From: Rhizobium sp.
GTDB lineage: Bacteria; Pseudomonadota; Alphaproteobacteria; Rhizobiales; Rhizobiaceae
Length of the DNA: 64,000 nt
Assembly (NCBI GenBank): GCA_028290545.1
Contig: JAQGJP010000032.1
Location: 1-64,000 of the forward strand
Direction: 5' to 3'
The notes beneath the pieces were generated by a model. That model was given only the letters and a program-made list of their open reading frames with translations, did no database searches and was not told the origin of the DNA. Positions 60,865-64,000 of the stretch are shown here, piece by piece; within the stretch, counting starts at the first letter, position 1, and the number at the start of each line of letters is the position of its first letter. A program made the position numbers and the translations under genes.

Positions 60865-61623
60865 TCAGTACCGCCCCACGAGGAGGCCTCCATCCACGAC
60901 CAGCACCTGGCCGGTCATGTATCTTGCAGCGTCGGATGCCAGAAATGCGATGACATCGGCGATATCCTCGGGCATGCCGAGGCGGCCCATGGGGATGAAT
61001 TCAGGGGCCTTCTCGGCACCGGCGGCACCGAGCGAATTCTCTTCGGACAGCAACTGGGCTGTGCGGATGTAGCCCGGCGCGATGCCGTTCACCCGGACAT
61101 TGTCCTTCGCGAGTTCGACCGCGAGGCCGCGCACCAGGCCGACCACGCCGGATTTCGCCGCGGAATAATGCACATGCTCATCCCAGCCATAGGCGACGCC
61201 CATGATCGAGGAGAGCGCGACGATGCTGCCGGATTTCCGGGCGCGCATCTTGGGTGCCGCGGCACGAACCAGGCGGAATATGCCCTTGAGATCGATGTCG
61301 AAGGTCAGATCCCATTTCTCGTCGGTGAGTTCGGCAAGCGGCGCCTTGTGGGCGATGCCGGCATTGGCGACGATCACATCGATCTTGCCATGGCGTGCCT
61401 CGACATCGGCGACGATTTCATCCGCCCGCTCCCTTGAGCGGACGTCATAGGCGAGGAATTCAGCCGAGCCACCGGCAGCCACGATGGCTTCGGCTACCGC
61501 CTTGCCTTCCTTCTCGAGGATATCGGTAACCACAACATGGTCACCGAGCGCGGCGAATGCCTTGGCTGTGGCGCTGCCGATGCCGATGCCGGCTCCCGTG
61601 ATAATGACGATACGTTTGGTCAT
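60865..61623 (-). CDS. SDR-family oxidoreductase
   Basis: Classical SDR of 252 residues: ITGAGIGIGSATAK, NAGIAHKA, catalytic Ser in ALSSIMG, YSAAK, and VDGGLLVGRY at the end. It sits between the second SDR gene (13-nt gap) and the binding-protein gene (107-nt gap), inside the transporter operon. Confidence 0.9.
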   Translation of the reverse strand: MTKRIVIITGAGIGIGSATAKAFAALGDHVVVTDILEKEGKAVAEAIVAAGGSAEFLAYDVRSRERADEIVADVEARHGKIDVIVANAGIAHKAPLAELTDEKWDLTFDIDLKGIFRLVRAAAPKMRARKSGSIVALSSIMGVAYGWDEHVHYSAAKSGVVGLVRGLAVELAKDNVRVNGIAPGYIRTAQLLSEENSLGAAGAEKAPEFIPMGRLGMPEDIADVIAFLASDAARYMTGQVLVVDGGLLVGRY

Positions 61624-61636
61624 TCCTGAAATCCTC

Positions 61637-62383
61637 TCAAAGCATTACATCGCCGGAATTGGGTCCGAGTGTCTGGCCGACGAACAGGCTGGCGGCCGGC
61701 GACGCCAGAAAGGCCACGGCTTCCGCCACTTCCTCCGGTTCGCCGAAACGGCCGAGCGGCAGTTCGGCCTTTTTGCGATCGCGCCATTCCTCGGAAAGGC
61801 CCAGGACCAGCGGCGTGTTGATCGGACCGGGGGCGACGGCATTGACGCGGACACCGCGGCTGGAAACCTCCCGCGCCAGCGATTTCGTCATGCCGATGAT
61901 CGCGGCCTTGGCGCCGGAATAATGGACGAGTTCGATACCGCCGATCTGGCCGAGCTGGGATGCGATATTGACGATGACGCCATGACCGGCGGCAAGCATT
62001 GCCGGCATCACCACCTTGCTCATCAGGAATGTGCCGCGCACATGCACCGCGAACATCCGGTCGAAATCGCTGACCTCGAGATTCTCGAACAAAGCCTGAT
62101 GAACGAATCCGGCATTGTTGACCAGCAGGCCGACATCGCCATGGGCATTGACTGCAAACGCATGCATGGCGGCGACATCGGTCTCCGACGAGACGTCACC
62201 CGCCTTCGCAGCCGCAATTCCGCCGGCGGCCCTGATCTCGCTCACCGTCGCCTCTGCGCTTTCCTGCGAAAGATCATTGACCAGCACTGCGTAACCTGAC
62301 GACGCGAGCTTGATGGCGATGGCCTTGCCGATGCCGGAACCGGCGCCGGTGACGATCGCCGAAATGGCTTTGCTCGGCATCAT
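61637..62383 (-). CDS. SDR-family oxidoreductase
   Basis: Classical SDR of 248 residues: VTGAGSGIGKAIAI, NNAGFVHQ, catalytic Ser in NIASQLG, YSGAK. The end (GQTLGPNSGDVML) departs from the usual VDGG. ATG 62383 overlaps the permease stop by 4 nt, so it is translationally coupled to the importer. Confidence 0.9.
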   Translation of the reverse strand: MMPSKAISAIVTGAGSGIGKAIAIKLASSGYAVLVNDLSQESAEATVSEIRAAGGIAAAKAGDVSSETDVAAMHAFAVNAHGDVGLLVNNAGFVHQALFENLEVSDFDRMFAVHVRGTFLMSKVVMPAMLAAGHGVIVNIASQLGQIGGIELVHYSGAKAAIIGMTKSLAREVSSRGVRVNAVAPGPINTPLVLGLSEEWRDRKKAELPLGRFGEPEEVAEAVAFLASPAASLFVGQTLGPNSGDVML

Positions 62384-63225
62384 GCTTCCTCCTGCACGGC
62401 GACGCGCTTGGCACGTCGAACCGACATCGTCATCAGGATCGCGTAGACCGACAGCAGCGCGAAGGAAAACAGTGTCGTCAGCACCCCGAAGGCGAAGACA
62501 TTCGGATGCACTTCCACCGAGAACGTGCCGTAGATCGCCAGCGGCAGGGTCAAGTCACGCCCGGAGGCAAACAATGTCCGCGAGAATTCGTCATAAGACA
62601 GTGTGAAGGCAAACAGCATCGCCGACAGCACGCCCGGGAAAATTAGCGGAAAAGTGATCTTCCGGAAAGTGCGGGCCGGTGACACCCCGAGCGACCAGGA
62701 GGCTTCCTCGACAGTCTGGTCGAAGCGGTTGAAGATCGCCAGCATCACCAGGAATGCGAAGGGGAAGGTGTAGACGACATGCAGCACGAAGGCCGTGCCC
62801 CACCAGTGGCGATCGATACCGAGGGTGTTGGCGACCAGCGCCATCCCGAGCCCGACGAGTACGCCGGGAACCATCATACCGAGGACGATGAGGTAGAAGA
62901 CCACGCCGGAGCCGCGGAATTTCTGCCGGAAAGCCTGGGCAGCGGTAACGCCGAGCACGGTCGACACGACCATGGTCATGATCGCCAGCGCCATCGAGCG
63001 GAACAACGCTTCCTCGATCGGCAACGGCGCGATGCGCGACGGCGGCGTCAGACCGAAGAGATGCTGGTACCAGTAGACCGACCATTCGATGATCGGAAAC
63101 TGCGGCCCGCCTTCCGGTCCGGTCTGGAACGACAGGATCGCCAGGACCAGCAGCGGTCCATAAAGAAAGACGAGGAAGAGCGTGGTATAGACGCCGAGGC
63201 CGAATTTGATGCCGCTTGCGTTCAT
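62380..63225 (-). CDS. PotC-type ABC transporter permease
   Basis: Inner-membrane permease of 281 residues with six helices. The EAA-type loop is VEEASWSLGVSPARTFRKITFP near residue 185. ATG 63225 follows AAGGAG; the longer in-frame reading overlaps the first permease and is not membrane-like. It overlaps the downstream SDR gene and is 2 nt from the first permease. Confidence 0.92.
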   Translation of the reverse strand: MNASGIKFGLGVYTTLFLVFLYGPLLVLAILSFQTGPEGGPQFPIIEWSVYWYQHLFGLTPPSRIAPLPIEEALFRSMALAIMTMVVSTVLGVTAAQAFRQKFRGSGVVFYLIVLGMMVPGVLVGLGMALVANTLGIDRHWWGTAFVLHVVYTFPFAFLVMLAIFNRFDQTVEEASWSLGVSPARTFRKITFPLIFPGVLSAMLFAFTLSYDEFSRTLFASGRDLTLPLAIYGTFSVEVHPNVFAFGVLTTLFSFALLSVYAILMTMSVRRAKRVAVQEEA

Positions 63226-63227
63226 GA

Positions 63228-64000
63228 TCAGAGCTCCTTCCTGAGATCGACGACCCGGAGAAGGGCAGCCACGACCGCGCCCATCAGCACTGTGAGGACC
63301 ACACCAGCGACCGCCGCGAAGGCCCATTTGAGCGAGCCCACCTGTGTAACGATGATATTGCCGAGCAGGTTGACCTTGCGGCCCGAAAGGGCGGCGGAAG
63401 TGGCAAACTCACCCAGCACCATGACGGAGACGAAGATCGAGCCAACCACCACGCCGGGCATGGACAGCGGCAGGATGATGGTCCGGAAGATCCGCCAGAA
63501 ACTGGCGCCAAGATCCTGCGCGGCCTCGATGATGGAAGGATCGATGCGGCCAAGCATGAAGGCGATCGGCCCGACCATGAACACGCAATAGATCTGCGTC
63601 ATGCCGATGATCACCGATAGATCGGAGAACAGCAGCACCTCGATCGGCTGGGTGATGATGCCGACTTTCATCAGGATCAGGTTGATCGCGCCTTCCTTGC
63701 CGAGCATCGGGCGCCAGGCGAGAACGCGGATCAGGAATGACGTCCAGAAGGGGATGACGCAAAGCACCAGAAGCACGGTGGACAGCGTCTTGTTCTTGAT
63801 GAACAGGCCGACGAACAGCGCTGCGGGATAGCCTACCAGCAGGGTGGCGACGAGCACCGTCAGCCAGATCCGCACAGTCGTCCAAAGCGCACCAATATAG
63901 GTGTCGCTGGAAAAGAAGGTGATCCAGCTGCTGAAGGTAAGCTTCGGCTCGATCTTGAAGGTCGTCTGCGTCCAGAAGGAGACATAGACCATCATTGCGA
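63228..64000 (-). CDS. PotB-type ABC transporter permease (partial, start beyond right edge)
   Basis: At least 256 residues of a spermidine/putrescine-family permease are present: CVIPFWTSFLIRVLAWRPML, the loop IEAAQDLGASFWRIFRTIILP and five to six helices. The methionines at 63995 and 63992 follow what should be helix 1 of the family (the large loop begins FKIEPKLTF), so the true N terminus with helix 1 probably lies outside the window. Confidence 0.88.
   Translation of the reverse strand, partial: AMMVYVSFWTQTTFKIEPKLTFSSWITFFSSDTYIGALWTTVRIWLTVLVATLLVGYPAALFVGLFIKNKTLSTVLLVLCVIPFWTSFLIRVLAWRPMLGKEGAINLILMKVGIITQPIEVLLFSDLSVIIGMTQIYCVFMVGPIAFMLGRIDPSIIEAAQDLGASFWRIFRTIILPLSMPGVVVGSIFVSVMVLGEFATSAALSGRKVNLLGNIIVTQVGSLKWAFAAVAGVVLTVLMGAVVAALLRVVDLRKEL

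Noticed and set aside
1-64000. CRISPR arrays, tRNA or rRNA genes, insertion sequences, prophage genes
   Set aside because: No regularly spaced direct repeats, cloverleaf sequences, transposase motifs or phage structural genes were recognised on either strand.

Overview
The window reads as accessory, catabolism-rich DNA of an alphaproteobacterium, most likely of the order Hyphomicrobiales (Rhizobium, Mesorhizobium, Phyllobacterium type). Reasons: GC-rich coding DNA, dense same-strand operons of periplasmic-binding ABC importers, many short-chain dehydrogenases, SorC and IclR regulators next to their targets, and a RIME-like inverted repeat at 57195-57294. Genus and replicon (chromid or megaplasmid) cannot be decided from sequence alone. 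No tRNA, rRNA, CRISPR array, transposase or phage gene was seen.

Layout. (1) 1-14345, minus strand: polyol/sugar locus with a CUT1 importer (binding protein plus two permeases, the second cut by the left edge), a SorC regulator, an FGGY kinase, a zinc dehydrogenase, an iron-type polyol dehydrogenase, two SDRs, a xylulokinase-like kinase and a ribose-type CUT2 importer. (2) 14604-18284, plus strand, divergent from the CUT2 importer: cupin-type phosphoglucose isomerase, shikimate-dehydrogenase-like protein, D-2-hydroxyacid dehydrogenase, UlaG-like metallohydrolase and a small unknown. (3) 28014-18293, minus strand: ten-gene operon with a CUT1 importer, class III aminotransferase, DapA-family lyase, LysA-like PLP decarboxylase and two SDRs, one lacking the usual catalytic residues. 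(4) 28291-47612: succinate-semialdehyde dehydrogenase, two IclR paralogues, a two-subunit FAD/Fe-S amino- or imino-acid oxidase plus a lone paralogous subunit, a polar amino-acid ABC importer, an antitoxin with a truncated toxin remnant, a second DapA-family lyase, SDRs, a 3-hydroxyacyl-CoA-dehydrogenase-like enzyme, an AcoX-like kinase and a GcvPA/GcvPB pair without GcvT or GcvH. (5) 47633-64000: GNAT, HyuA/HyuB hydantoinase-oxoprolinase, AraC regulator, amidase, a binding-protein-like gene without signal peptide, CobW GTPase, small CxxC protein, polysaccharide-deacetylase/allantoinase-like enzyme and a PotABCD-type importer with two SDRs inside, running off the right edge.

How the genes may work together. 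Regions 3 and 4 appear to be one regulon. Nine intergenic regions between 28.0 and 44.7 kb carry copies of a 14-bp inverted repeat, CGnACATTTGTnCG, several followed 19 bp later by a second half-site. Its range coincides with two IclR-family regulators. The enzymes fit uptake of an N-containing compound (sugar-like via the CUT1 system, amino-acid-like via the polar system), FAD-dependent C-N oxidation, lyase or aldolase cleavage, PLP chemistry and semialdehyde oxidation. No described pathway known to me has this full set. Region 5 fits uptake and hydrolysis of a cyclic or linear amide/ureide (hydantoin, lactam or purine-derived) with metal-dependent enzymes served by CobW.

Recurrent architecture: in all five importer operons whose binding-protein gene leads another transporter gene, the intercistronic gap after the binding-protein gene can form stem-loops, which would keep binding protein in excess over membrane parts.
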